Below, piece by piece: positions 9,263-18,594 of a stretch of 64,000 bases of DNA. The first letter of the stretch is position 1, and each line of letters begins with the position of its first letter. The translations under genes were made by a program, and so were the position numbers. Source of the stretch: Actinomadura luteofluorescens (GTDB lineage: Bacteria; Actinomycetota; Actinomycetes; Streptosporangiales; Streptosporangiaceae); contig NZ_JACCBA010000001.1 of NCBI RefSeq assembly GCF_013409365.1, positions 2,914,001 to 2,978,000 of the forward strand. Direction: 5' to 3'. Below the pieces are notes generated by a model. It did no database searches, was not told where the DNA came from, and saw only the letters and a program-made list of their open reading frames with translations.

Positions 9263-9432
9263 GCCGCCCTCCCGACGCCGGTTCCGATCAACGATTCTCT
9301 CCACCGCCGGGCGGCCGCACAGGGCTGCCCGGGAGAGTGTTCGCCATCCGGACGGTCATGAACGTCAGGCGCGTCCGCCAGCAATGCCCGGTTCACTGCG
9401 GTCTCCGCTCGATGCCCGCGAGGGGCGCTCAT
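9259..9432 (-). CDS. possible 57-aa translationally coupled small ORF
   Basis: Between the TcpE-MinD gene and the VirB4 gene lies an uninterrupted 57-codon frame. Its ATG overlaps the upstream stop as ATGA, and its own TGA overlaps the VirB4 ATG as ATGA. This double overlap is what coupled operon genes show. The product is polar, Arg- and Pro-rich, with no recognised domain or membrane segment. Against it, roughly 70% of codons end in G or C, lower than in neighbouring genes. It may be a lightly used protein or only a ribosome relay across the gap. Confidence 0.4.
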   Translation of the reverse strand: MSAPRGHRAETAVNRALLADAPDVHDRPDGEHSPGQPCAAARRWRESLIGTGVGRAA

Positions 9433-12400
9433 CGGGTGGCCTCCTGCTCCTGCTGAAGCTCCTGGTAACGCTCGGGCATGACGGTGAAGCCGCCGGCCAC
9501 GACGCCGGCGAGGGCAAGATAGGCACGCCGCGTCGGCGTGCGCAACGACTTCAGCTCGTTGCGCGGCGCGCGGTCCATGCTCAGGTGATCATCCCACGGG
9601 ATGCGCACCAGCGCCCGGCAGCGGCCCCGCGCCACGGCCTCGGCCTGCTCGACGTCGTCCATGCTGCGGCGGCTCACCCCGTTGATGACCGTCACCGCGC
9701 GGGACCGCAGCTCCTCGTAGCCGTGGCCGTCCAGCCACTCGAACGTCATCGCGACGGCGCGGGGCGCGTCGGCGCTCGCCGGCGCGACGAGGACGATCTG
9801 GTCGGCGTAGGGCAGGACACGCGCCACCACGGCGGCGGCCGCGTCCAGCAGCGTCACCGAGTAGAACTTGTCGAGCGTGCGGATCGCGAGCGCGTAGTCG
9901 CGGTCGTCGAGCGCCTGCAGCGGGTTCTTGCCCGCCGCGATGACGTCGAGGCCGGACTTGGCCTGCGAGGTGTAGCGGCGCATCGCGGTGAGGCTGGACA
10001 CCTGGTCGGCGCGCGTGATGAGGCCGGTCAGCGTCTCGTTGGTGTCGCTGCGGGTGCGCCGCGCGAGCGCGCCCGGCCCGGGGTTCACGTCGATCGCCAC
10101 GACCGGCTCGCCGTTGTGCTGCGCGAACGTGTGCCCCAGCATCAGCGCCGTGACGGTCTGCCCGGCGCCGCCGGTGCAGCCGAGCACCACGACGTGCCGC
10201 GTCCCGTGGAACGGCTGCTGGATCCGCTGCTGGTAGTCGGCGTCGACCTCGCCGTGCCCGCCGCCGACGGCGTGGATGAGCCGCCGGAGCCCGCCGGACG
10301 TCACCTCGTGCTCGGGACCTGGCGGGGTGATCGCCGGACCGGACGGCGGGGGCGCCGGAGGCGGCGGCAGCGGCCGCGGGCGGACGGGCGAGGCGGGCTG
10401 CGAACGCACCTCCCGCGGCGGCGCCTCCTCCTCCACCGGGCGAGGGGCCTCCACCGGACGCGGCGGCGCCACGGGTGGGACGTTCTGCGCGGGCGGCGCC
10501 ACCGGCTCGGGAGCGGTGCCCGGCCGCTGCGGCTTGGACAACCCCTTCGACCAGGGCCTGGGCGGCTCCCGCAACACTCCGGGCTGCTCCGCCGACGCAG
10601 CGGGACGCACCGGCGGCGCCTGCGGCGGCACGGGCCGCTCCGCCGACGCAGCAGGCAGTTCGGGCCGCGTCTCTTCCCGCTCCACCGCCCCGGGCGGCCG
10701 CTGCACCGTCCACCCAGGCCGCAACTCCGGCGGCACCGCCCGCACAGGAAGCTGCGCCGGGGGCGCGGAGGGCTGCTCCGGCGCGACAGGCGGCTGCGCC
10801 TGCGCCGCAGGACGCTCCGGACGCGCGAAGGGCCGCGCCGAGGGCGCGGGGGCCTGCTCCGGCCCGGCGGGCGGCTCCGAGTGCGCGGGGGATTGCCCAG
10901 GCTCGACGGGCGGCTCCGCCTGCGCGCCAAGCTGCTCCGAACGCGCGGCAGGCCGCTCCGGGGGCGCGGGGGCCTGCTCCGGCGCGACAGGCGGCTCCGC
11001 CTGCGCCGCAGGACGCTCCGGACGTGAGAAGGGCCGCGCCGAGGGCGCGGGGGCCTGCTCGGGCAGGGCGGGCGGCTCCGCCTGCGCGCCGAGCTGGCCC
11101 GAACGCGCGGCAGGCTGCGCCGGGGGCGCGGGGGCCTGCTCGGGCGCGGTGGGTGGCTGCACATGCGCGGCAGGCCGCTCCGGACGTGCGGGGCGCTGCT
11201 CCGGGGATGCAGGGGATTGCTCCGGCGCGGCGGGGGGGTGCACATGCGCGGCGGGGCGCTCCGGGCGTGCGGGGGGCTGCGCCGAGGGCGCTGGGGCCTG
11301 CTCCGGCGCGGTGGGCGGCTGCGCCTGCGCGGCGGGGTGCTCCGGACGTGCGGAGGGGGGTGCTGGGGGTGTGGGTTGTTGGGGGGTGGCGCCGAAGGCG
11401 CCGGGGACCAGGGGGACGTTGGGGCGGGTGGGTGAGGGGGGCTGCTGGTCCGGGGCGCGGGTGCCGGCGATCTTTCTGTCGCCGGGCTCTCCGTTGAAGG
11501 CCTGCGTCGCGCGGACGCGCTCGCCGTCGGCGGCGTGGGCCTGGTCGGGCTCGGTGGGCGGCTGCCGCGTGACGCCGTCGCCGGGTTCGGCGGGGCGCAC
11601 CCAGCGGACGCTCGGCGCCGCGGGCTCGTTCTCGCGCGGGGGCGGCTCGGGGGTGCCCGCGATCTCCTCGGCGGCCCCGGGGGCGGGCTGCTGGGGGACG
11701 TCGGGCCGGGTGTCGCCGACCGGGACGGCCTGCCAGAACTCGGCCTGCTCGCCGGGGCGGCGGACGCCTGAGGCCAGGGCTCGCTTGCCGGAGCCGGGGG
11801 GCGGTGCGGGCGGGGGGACCTCCAGCCGTGGCGTCGCGGGAGGCTGCTCGACGCCGGCGGGGAAGGCCAGGACGTCGTCCTCGTGCGAGATGTCGCGGGT
11901 CGTGCGGCGCCACGCCTTGGGCGGGACGAGGGGCTCGGGCGCGGCGGGCGGGGCGGCGGGCTCGGGGGCCGTGGGGAACGGCGCCGCGGGGAGGGCGGCG
12001 GGGACGGCCTCGCGCTGGGCCGCGTACTCGACCAGCGACGGGGCGGTGGCGGCGACCGCGGGGCGCGGAATCAGGACCGGGGTCGCGGCGGGGGCCGCGG
12101 CGGGTTCCGGTTCGGCGGCGCGGCGGCGGGCGCGGCGGCGGGTCTTGATCGCGGCACGTTCCATGGCGGCGGCCGGGGCGGGGCTTCCGGTGCGCCGCCA
12201 GACGCGGGCCACGATGACGACCTCGTCGGGCTCCTGGATGGGGGTCAGGCGGCACCAGGTGCGGGGTTCGGCGAGGTAGCGGCTCTGGGAGAGCAGCAGC
12301 TCGGTGAGCCTCTTGCCCTCGATGACGGGGCGGGTCGCCAGCCAGGTGAGCACGCCCGGCGGGACGATGTAGAGCACGTGCCAGGGGGAGGCGAAGGGGA

Positions 12401-12554
12401 TCCCGACGAGCCGGAGCAACCCGATCCACGGCACGAAGACGCCGAGGAAGACGCCGATCTGGACCAGCGGCAGCGGCATCGGAAGCCGCAGGTCGTACAG
12501 CTTGTAGAGCCGCTTCTCGATGCGCCAGATGTTCGTGTACGTGGGTAGATCCAC
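9429..12554 (-). CDS. TcpE-like membrane domain fused to MinD/ParA-like domain through a Pro-rich repeat linker
   Basis: 1041 aa. Residues ~1-110 resemble TcpE/PrgI-type conjugation proteins (MDLPTYTNIWRIEKRLYKLYDL, two close membrane segments, then a TRPVIEGKRLTELLLSQ-type region). Residues ~110-780 are Pro/Ala/Glu-rich and contain imperfect ~27-residue repeats of the form PPxAPEQAPAPxARPxARPERPAA. From residue 784 a MinD/ParA/EspI-like fold follows, but its P-loop reads GCTGGAGQTV: the signature Lys and the phosphate-binding Lys are Thr and Gln. The switch-type AIDVNPG and TLLDAAA segments remain. It is probably a membrane-tethered scaffold or pseudo-ATPase. The GTG start has AGGGGAG six bases upstream. 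Confidence 0.85.
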   Translation of the reverse strand: MDLPTYTNIWRIEKRLYKLYDLRLPMPLPLVQIGVFLGVFVPWIGLLRLVGIPFASPWHVLYIVPPGVLTWLATRPVIEGKRLTELLLSQSRYLAEPRTWCRLTPIQEPDEVVIVARVWRRTGSPAPAAAMERAAIKTRRRARRRAAEPEPAAAPAATPVLIPRPAVAATAPSLVEYAAQREAVPAALPAAPFPTAPEPAAPPAAPEPLVPPKAWRRTTRDISHEDDVLAFPAGVEQPPATPRLEVPPPAPPPGSGKRALASGVRRPGEQAEFWQAVPVGDTRPDVPQQPAPGAAEEIAGTPEPPPRENEPAAPSVRWVRPAEPGDGVTRQPPTEPDQAHAADGERVRATQAFNGEPGDRKIAGTRAPDQQPPSPTRPNVPLVPGAFGATPQQPTPPAPPSARPEHPAAQAQPPTAPEQAPAPSAQPPARPERPAAHVHPPAAPEQSPASPEQRPARPERPAAHVQPPTAPEQAPAPPAQPAARSGQLGAQAEPPALPEQAPAPSARPFSRPERPAAQAEPPVAPEQAPAPPERPAARSEQLGAQAEPPVEPGQSPAHSEPPAGPEQAPAPSARPFARPERPAAQAQPPVAPEQPSAPPAQLPVRAVPPELRPGWTVQRPPGAVEREETRPELPAASAERPVPPQAPPVRPAASAEQPGVLREPPRPWSKGLSKPQRPGTAPEPVAPPAQNVPPVAPPRPVEAPRPVEEEAPPREVRSQPASPVRPRPLPPPPAPPPSGPAITPPGPEHEVTSGGLRRLIHAVGGGHGEVDADYQQRIQQPFHGTRHVVVLGCTGGAGQTVTALMLGHTFAQHNGEPVVAIDVNPGPGALARRTRSDTNETLTGLITRADQVSSLTAMRRYTSQAKSGLDVIAAGKNPLQALDDRDYALAIRTLDKFYSVTLLDAAAAVVARVLPYADQIVLVAPASADAPRAVAMTFEWLDGHGYEELRSRAVTVINGVSRRSMDDVEQAEAVARGRCRALVRIPWDDHLSMDRAPRNELKSLRTPTRRAYLALAGVVAGGFTVMPERYQELQQEQEATR

Positions 12555-12609
12555 GCCCTACTCCCCTAACTGCGCGAGCACCGTGCCGCCTGACGACCTC
12601 CGCCCGAGG

Positions 12610-12723
12610 TCAGGCGTTCACGCCTGGGGCCTCGGCGATCGCCTTGGCCGTGGTCTCGATGATGTCCGGTACGTGAAAGGCCGCTCCGATTCCGGTCGCC
12701 GGGCAGAGGGTGGTGGTGCTCAC
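12610..12723 (-). CDS. 37-aa small protein inside the T4SS-like operon
   Basis: A GTG-initiated frame begins 11 bases after the TcpC-like stop, with GAGAGG seven bases before the start. About 86% of codons end in G or C, as in real genes here. The peptide has a Thr/Cys-containing N-terminus (VSTTTLCPATGIGAAF), then a predicted amphipathic helix (VPDIIETTAKAIAEAP) and a short tail. No family is recognised. It is too short for a typical membrane span. Position between the VirB8-like and TcpE-like genes suggests a small structural or assembly subunit, which is inference. Confidence 0.6.
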   Translation of the reverse strand: MSTTTLCPATGIGAAFHVPDIIETTAKAIAEAPGVNA

Positions 12724-12734
12724 TTCGCGGCCTC

Positions 12735-13757
12735 TCATGATGCGTTCGGCTGCGTGGTGCCGCGAATGTCTTGGACGAGCCAGGTCGTCCCCTTTTTCAC
12801 CATTGCAAGCTGGTAGCTCTGTTCGAGCTCACCGCCGCCGCCTCCCGCGGGCTGCCACACCACGGTCGCGGTGACGGTGCGCGAGCCATCAGGCCCCCTC
12901 GGCGCGACGACCTCCTTGACCTGGACGAAGACGACGGACTTGGCCATGCCGGCGATGGTCGCCCCGTTGGAGAAGCGGGACAGGGCCGCCTGGTTGCCGT
13001 TCGCGTACTCCTGGAAGAAGGTGCTGAGGAAGGGCTGGAGCTCGGTTTCGAGCGAAGTGTCGCGGTCCTGGACGCCGTCCTGGGGAAGCTGCGCCTTGGT
13101 CGGAGGCGGGAGCAGGGCGGGACGGGCGGAGACGACCAGCGAGCCGCTCCGGTCGGCGTACACCGGGACGGCGAGGCGGAGCCAGCGGTCGGTGGTGCGG
13201 GCCAGGAGCGTCACGGTGGCGTTGCTGGCGTCGCGGGCGTCGACGCCGGCGACCTGGACGGACTGCACCTGCATCTTGCCGACGCCGTTCCAGCCGTACT
13301 GGGCGTCGGCGCCGTCGGGCAGGAACGTCCGCAGCTGCGCCTCGCGGGCGGGCGCCGTCTTCTGGTCGAAGTTGAGGTAGACGTTGGCGAACTGGAGGGC
13401 GAAGGCGCCCGCGGCGCTGCTGGGGAACCCGGCGCTCCTCGGGGTCTTGGCCGGGGTGCCGCCGCTGGGCGTGTCGTCGGCGTTGAATCGTTCGAACGGG
13501 GCGCGGATGCCGTTGACGAGGATGACGAGGATCAGGGCCCACAGCACGGCGCGGCCGACCCAGACCCACCAGCGCCCGCCGGAGCCGCCCCAGCGGCCCC
13601 CGGCGCCCCCGCCGCGCGAACCGCCGCCGGACCGTCCGCGGCCGCGCTCGGGCAGGTCCCACGGGTCGGCGGACGACGCGAGCGCCCGGCCGGGCGCCGC
13701 GGTCTCCTCGACTACGGCGGTGTCACGGCCGCGTCCCACGGCCGACCTGCGAGCCAT
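12735..13757 (-). CDS. TcpC/VirB8-like conjugation protein
   Basis: About 340 aa with a long basic, Gly-rich cytoplasmic N-terminus and one membrane segment (WWVWVGRAVLWALILVILVNGI). Two extracytoplasmic alpha/beta domains follow, split near a disordered linker, and the second ends in QLAMVKKGTTWLVQDIRG. This is the layout of TcpC of clostridial conjugation and other tandem NTF2-fold VirB8-like proteins that bridge membrane and channel. The chosen ATG (MARRSAVGRGRD) has GGAGG four bases upstream. An in-frame ATG 18 codons earlier is possible. It is the first gene of the eight-frame operon, so the promoter should lie just upstream. Confidence 0.84.
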   Translation of the reverse strand: MARRSAVGRGRDTAVVEETAAPGRALASSADPWDLPERGRGRSGGGSRGGGAGGRWGGSGGRWWVWVGRAVLWALILVILVNGIRAPFERFNADDTPSGGTPAKTPRSAGFPSSAAGAFALQFANVYLNFDQKTAPAREAQLRTFLPDGADAQYGWNGVGKMQVQSVQVAGVDARDASNATVTLLARTTDRWLRLAVPVYADRSGSLVVSARPALLPPPTKAQLPQDGVQDRDTSLETELQPFLSTFFQEYANGNQAALSRFSNGATIAGMAKSVVFVQVKEVVAPRGPDGSRTVTATVVWQPAGGGGGELEQSYQLAMVKKGTTWLVQDIRGTTQPNAS

Positions 13758-13811
13758 CCTGCCTCCGCTCGCGCCTCGCCCCCGGTCGGCGCGGTCCTGT
13801 TGCCCGGTCAT

Positions 13812-14251
13812 GTCGGTGGCTTTTCCGAACCCACCTCGGGCCCAGGGTAACCACGGGCGTCAATTGTTCCAGCGCATCCCAGCGAAACACAGCCCCGGCA
13901 CGCGGTTGCGGATAATGCAATCCACCTCAGCAGGAACGGGGAGGATTGCCAAACGGTGACGTTCTCCTACCCAGGGCTCCGAAGGGTGCGCAAGCCTAGG
14001 TAACGGACAAGCGGGACGCCTCAGAAGTGAGTCGGTCACGGGATGGCGACGGTACCCGCCATTCGCCGCGCCGAAATAACCGACATGACGCTACAAAAGC
14101 GACACTGAGCACTAAAACACCCAGCTCATCCGGCACGTGGGCCGCAGGGGCATCCCGTGTCGCCAAAATCACACGGATCACGACGCCTTCCCGGCCCACG
14201 GCGGGCCGCGATGGGCCGCGATGGGCCGCGATGGGCCGCGATGGGCCGCGG
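13812..14251. other. intergenic region upstream of the T4SS-like operon and downstream of ychF
   Basis: About 440 bases without a convincing gene. Base composition drops here compared with the coding DNA on both sides. It must carry the operon promoter, but I could not single out a well-spaced -35/-10 pair. Short frames on both strands lack the codon bias of local genes. The only clear structure is the short tandem repeat at the ychF end. Confidence 0.6.
14201..14250. repeat. five 10-bp tandem repeats next to the ychF stop codon
   Basis: Four exact copies of ATGGGCCGCG are preceded by one variant copy (GCGGGCCGCG), ending one base before the ychF stop triplet. The array is in the 3' untranslated region of ychF. 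It has no dyad long enough to be an obvious terminator and may be simple slippage. Confidence 0.9.
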
Positions 14252-15343
<1,092 letters not shown>

Positions 15344-15497
15344 GGCCGTCAAGTTTATGGGCGCTCGCGGACCCCTCGGGCTGCCCGGAACCTCCGTACG
15401 GCCTCCCTCTGGTGAACACTGGGCCAAATGTCCGGTGACGCGGGGCATCCCGGCGCGTCGCGGTCGCCGAACGCGGACGCGCTGTCACGATGAGCGG

Positions 15498-16883
15498 ATG
15501 GACCTCGCGCTGTTCGCCGGACTCCTCGTCGGCGCCGTCTTCGGCGCCGTCGCCGGGTACGCGCTTGCGACGGGCAGGCAGGGCGCGCTGATCGCGCGGG
15601 CGCGCGCGGCCGAGGAGAAGCTCGCCTACGCCGAGGAGCGGATGGCCGAGCACTTCGAGAACCTGTCGGCCAAGGCCCTGGACGCCAGCAACCAGCGGTT
15701 CCTGGAGCTGGCGGACGCGCGGCTCAAGGCGGCCGGCGTCGAGGCGGCCGGGGAGCTGCAGCGGCGCCAGCAGGCCGTCGAGCACCTGGTCGCGCCGCTC
15801 AAGGAGACGCTCGCCAAGGTGGAGGAGCAGCTCCGCGAGGTGGAGACGGGGCGCCGCGAGTCGCACGCCATGCTGGCCAAACAGGTCGACTTCGTCCGGC
15901 AGAGCTCCGACCAGCTCCGGCGCGAGACGCAGTCGCTCGTGCGGGCGCTCCAGCGCCCGGAGGCCAGGGGACGCTGGGGCGAGCTCCAGCTCCGCCGCGT
16001 CGTGGAGCTGGCCGGGATGACGCACCACTGCGACTTCGACGAGCAGGCCGGCGCGGTCACGGCCGACGGCACGGTCCGTCCCGACATGGTGGTGCGGCTG
16101 GCCGGCGGCAAGAGCATCGTGGTCGACTCCAAGGTCTCGCTGGCCGCCTACCTGCAGGCGGCGGAGAGCGGCGACCCCGTGCGGCTGGACGCGCACGCGC
16201 GGCACCTGCGCGACCACGTCGACCGCCTGTCGGCCAAGTCGTACTGGCAGGCGTTCAGCCCGGCTCCGGAGTTCGTCGTGCTGTTCATCCCGGGCGAGGC
16301 GTTCCTGGCGCCCGCCCTCGACCGCGACCCCGGCCTGCTGGAGTACGCGATGAGGCGGCGCGTGCACATCGCCACGCCGACCACCCTCATCACGATGCTG
16401 CGGACGGCGTCCTACGCGTGGCAGCAGGCGGCCCTCTCCCGCAACGCCCGCGCGGTCTTCGATCTGGGCCGGGAGCTGTACGAGCGGCTGGGCACGATGG
16501 GGCAGCACGTCGACGAGCTCGGCCGCGCGCTGACCGGCGCCATCAAGTCCTACAACCGGACGGTCGGATCCCTGGAGACGCGCGTTCTGGTCAGTGCGCG
16601 CAAGCTGAACGAGCTCGGAGTGGTGGACGACGGCCTGGAAAGCCCCCATCCTGTCGAGGAGAGCCCCCGCGCTCTGTCCGCGGCCGAACTGACCGCATAC
16701 GACGAACTTTTCGACGACGAGGACCATCTGCCTGATCGGGACCATTCCCGGCCTGGCCCCGCCGCGGGTGCGGCGGGTCCCGGCGGGCGCGTCCCCGAGC
16801 AGGGCGATCCGCGGAACGTCCAAGAGCGGAACGGGCCGGGGCGTGTGGGGGGTCCGCCTCCCACGGGGAAGAGGTGGCGATGA
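15498..16883 (+). CDS. rmuC: DNA recombination protein RmuC
   Basis: 461 aa. An N-terminal membrane helix (LALFAGLLVGAVFGAVAGYALA) is followed by a coiled-coil stretch rich in Glu, Arg and Leu. The conserved RmuC domain contains RGRWGELQLRRVVELAGM, VRLAGGKSIVVDSKVSLAAYLQA and LARNARAVF-type segments. RmuC proteins are predicted nuclease-fold proteins linked to inversion and recombination at short inverted repeats. The C-terminal ~60 residues are an acidic, Pro-rich tail. The stop overlaps the next ATG by four bases, so it is coupled to the DUF6542 gene. Confidence 0.93.
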   Translation: MDLALFAGLLVGAVFGAVAGYALATGRQGALIARARAAEEKLAYAEERMAEHFENLSAKALDASNQRFLELADARLKAAGVEAAGELQRRQQAVEHLVAPLKETLAKVEEQLREVETGRRESHAMLAKQVDFVRQSSDQLRRETQSLVRALQRPEARGRWGELQLRRVVELAGMTHHCDFDEQAGAVTADGTVRPDMVVRLAGGKSIVVDSKVSLAAYLQAAESGDPVRLDAHARHLRDHVDRLSAKSYWQAFSPAPEFVVLFIPGEAFLAPALDRDPGLLEYAMRRRVHIATPTTLITMLRTASYAWQQAALSRNARAVFDLGRELYERLGTMGQHVDELGRALTGAIKSYNRTVGSLETRVLVSARKLNELGVVDDGLESPHPVEESPRALSAAELTAYDELFDDEDHLPDRDHSRPGPAAGAAGPGGRVPEQGDPRNVQERNGPGRVGGPPPTGKRWR

Positions 16884-17494
16884 GTTCATCGACGGTACGC
16901 GACGCGCCGGGCGGCGCCTCGGCGTCCCCGGATCGTCCGGCGCGGCGCCGGCGCGGCGGTCCGTCCCGCTCGGAGTCGGCCGGCCCGGTCACGCTGACCG
17001 GCCGCGGCGGCATCGTGGTCATGTTCGCCGCCGGGGTGTTGTGCGGGCTGCTGTCGCGGTGGTTCGGCGTGCCGCTGCTCGCCGGCGCCGGGTTCGCGAT
17101 CGGCTGCGCGCTCGCCGCGTTCGCGACCCGTCCCGCCGACCTGCTCACGCTCGTCGTCAGCCCGCCGCTGGTGTTCCTCGCCGCCACGCTCACGGTCGTG
17201 CTCGTCACGACGCTCGGCGAGGGCTCGCTGCTGCGCGGCGTCACGGTGGGCGTGTTCACCGCGCTCGCGGCGACCGCGCCGTGGCTGTTCTTCGGCACGC
17301 TGCTCGTGGTCGTGATCTGCCTGGCGCGCGGCGTCCTGACGAACGCCCGGGAGCTGCACGACAAGCTGGTCGGGGTGCGCCTCTTCGAGAAGGAGGAGAA
17401 CGAGAACCCCGTCCGGTGGGACGAGTCCCCCGGCACGCCCAAGGAGGGCCGCCACGCCCGCAGCGACCGGCCGCCCTCCGGGGGCGCGGGTTAG
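16880..17494 (+). CDS. DUF6542-type membrane protein
   Basis: 204 aa with a basic disordered N-terminus and four closely spaced membrane segments between residues ~45 and 155, such as [41 protein letters not shown] and [20 protein letters not shown] charged C-terminal tail follows. It matches a widespread actinobacterial family with no assigned role. It starts in an ATGA overlap with rmuC. Its stop overlaps the convergent ispH stop by four bases. Confidence 0.82.
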   Translation: MSSSTVRDAPGGASASPDRPARRRRGGPSRSESAGPVTLTGRGGIVVMFAAGVLCGLLSRWFGVPLLAGAGFAIGCALAAFATRPADLLTLVVSPPLVFLAATLTVVLVTTLGEGSLLRGVTVGVFTALAATAPWLFFGTLLVVVICLARGVLTNARELHDKLVGVRLFEKEENENPVRWDESPGTPKEGRHARSDRPPSGGAG

Positions 17495-18453
17495 ACGGGC
17501 GTGATGCGCAGGTCCTTGCGGAGCTCCTTCGGCAGGGAGAACCGCATCCTCTCCTCGACGGACTCGATCTCCTCGGCCTCGCCGTAGCCGCGCTCGGCGA
17601 GCCAGGCGAGGACCTCCTGGACGAGCTCGTCCGGGACGGACGCGCCGCTCGTGACGCCCACCGTGGCGACGCCCTCAAGCCAGGCCGGGTCGATCTGCTT
17701 GGCGTAGTCGACCAGGTAGGCGGCGTCGGCGCCGTGCTCCTTGGCGACCTCGACCAGGCGGACGGAGTTGGAGGAGTTGGTCGATCCCACCACGATGACG
17801 AGCTGCGCCTGCGCCGCCATCTCCTTCACCGCGACCTGCCGGTTCTGGGTGGCGTAGCAGATGTCGTCGGAGGGCGGGTCCATCAGCTTGGGGAACCGCT
17901 CGCGGAGCTTCTCGACGGTGGCGACGGTCTCGTCGACCGACAGCGTGGTCTGCGACAGCCACGCGACCTTCTCGGGGTCGCGGACGGTCACGTTGGCGAC
18001 GTCGTCCGGGCCGTCCACGAGGTGGATGTGGTCGGGGGCCTCGCCGGTGGTGCCGATGACCTCCTCGTGGCCCTCGTGGCCGATCAGCAGGATGTCGTAG
18101 TCGTCGGCGGCGAACCGGACGGCCTCCTTGTGGACCTTGGTCACCAGCGGGCACGTCGCGTCGATGGTGCGCAGGTCCAGGCCCCTGGCCTCCTCGTGCA
18201 CGACGGGCGCCACGCCGTGGGCGGAGAACACCACGATGGAGCCCTCGGGGACCTCCTCGGTCTCCTCCACGAAGATCGCGCCACGCTCCTCCAGCGTCTT
18301 CACGACGTGCACGTTGTGGACGATCTGCTTGCGGACGTAGATCGGGGCCCCGTACTTCTCCAGGGCGATCTCGACCGCTTGCACGGCCCGGTCGACGCCC
18401 GCGCAGTAACCACGCGGCTTGGCGAGCAGGACACGGCGCTGGGTGGAGGTCAT
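17491..18453 (-). CDS. ispH: 4-hydroxy-3-methylbut-2-enyl diphosphate reductase
   Basis: 320 aa. Last enzyme of the MEP isoprenoid pathway, a 4Fe-4S protein that makes IPP and DMAPP. The three cluster cysteines are visible in [22 protein letters not shown] and [11 protein letters not shown]. Substrate-binding motifs [15 protein letters not shown] and [12 protein letters not shown] are intact. The chosen ATG ([15 protein letters not shown]) gives the usual N-terminus. The gene is divergent from the lipid-droplet-type gene, a pairing also known around lytB2 in mycobacteria. Confidence 0.97.
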   Translation of the reverse strand: MTSTQRRVLLAKPRGYCAGVDRAVQAVEIALEKYGAPIYVRKQIVHNVHVVKTLEERGAIFVEETEEVPEGSIVVFSAHGVAPVVHEEARGLDLRTIDATCPLVTKVHKEAVRFAADDYDILLIGHEGHEEVIGTTGEAPDHIHLVDGPDDVANVTVRDPEKVAWLSQTTLSVDETVATVEKLRERFPKLMDPPSDDICYATQNRQVAVKEMAAQAQLVIVVGSTNSSNSVRLVEVAKEHGADAAYLVDYAKQIDPAWLEGVATVGVTSGASVPDELVQEVLAWLAERGYGEAEEIESVEERMRFSLPKELRKDLRITPV

Positions 18454-18594
18454 GGGTCCATCGTACGAGGGGCCGGGCTGTGACCGACTCCACGGCACGC
18501 TTTGCCAGAATTCCATTCACCCCGCGTGACCAGGGTCGCACCGATGGGGCAGAGTGAGTGGGGACCGGAGACGAGGCAGGAAGAGGAACGTCCG

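Noticed and set aside
10276..12279. Cys/Gly-rich 667-codon plus-strand frame
   Set aside because: It mirrors the Pro/Ala repeats of the TcpE-MinD fusion. Regular Cys spacing comes from the repeat and not from a metal-binding protein.
2615..13757. ESX/type VII secretion locus
   Set aside because: The MinD-like domain recalls EspI, but there is no EccC, EccB/E, mycosin or WXG100 gene. The remaining genes are conjugation-type.
2615..13757. Complete integrative conjugative element
   Set aside because: No integrase, relaxase, coupling protein, replication gene or flanking tRNA/direct repeat was found in the window.
13996..14199. 67-codon minus-strand frame upstream of the secretion operon
   Set aside because: Poor codon bias, no ribosome site, and AT-richer DNA typical of a promoter region.
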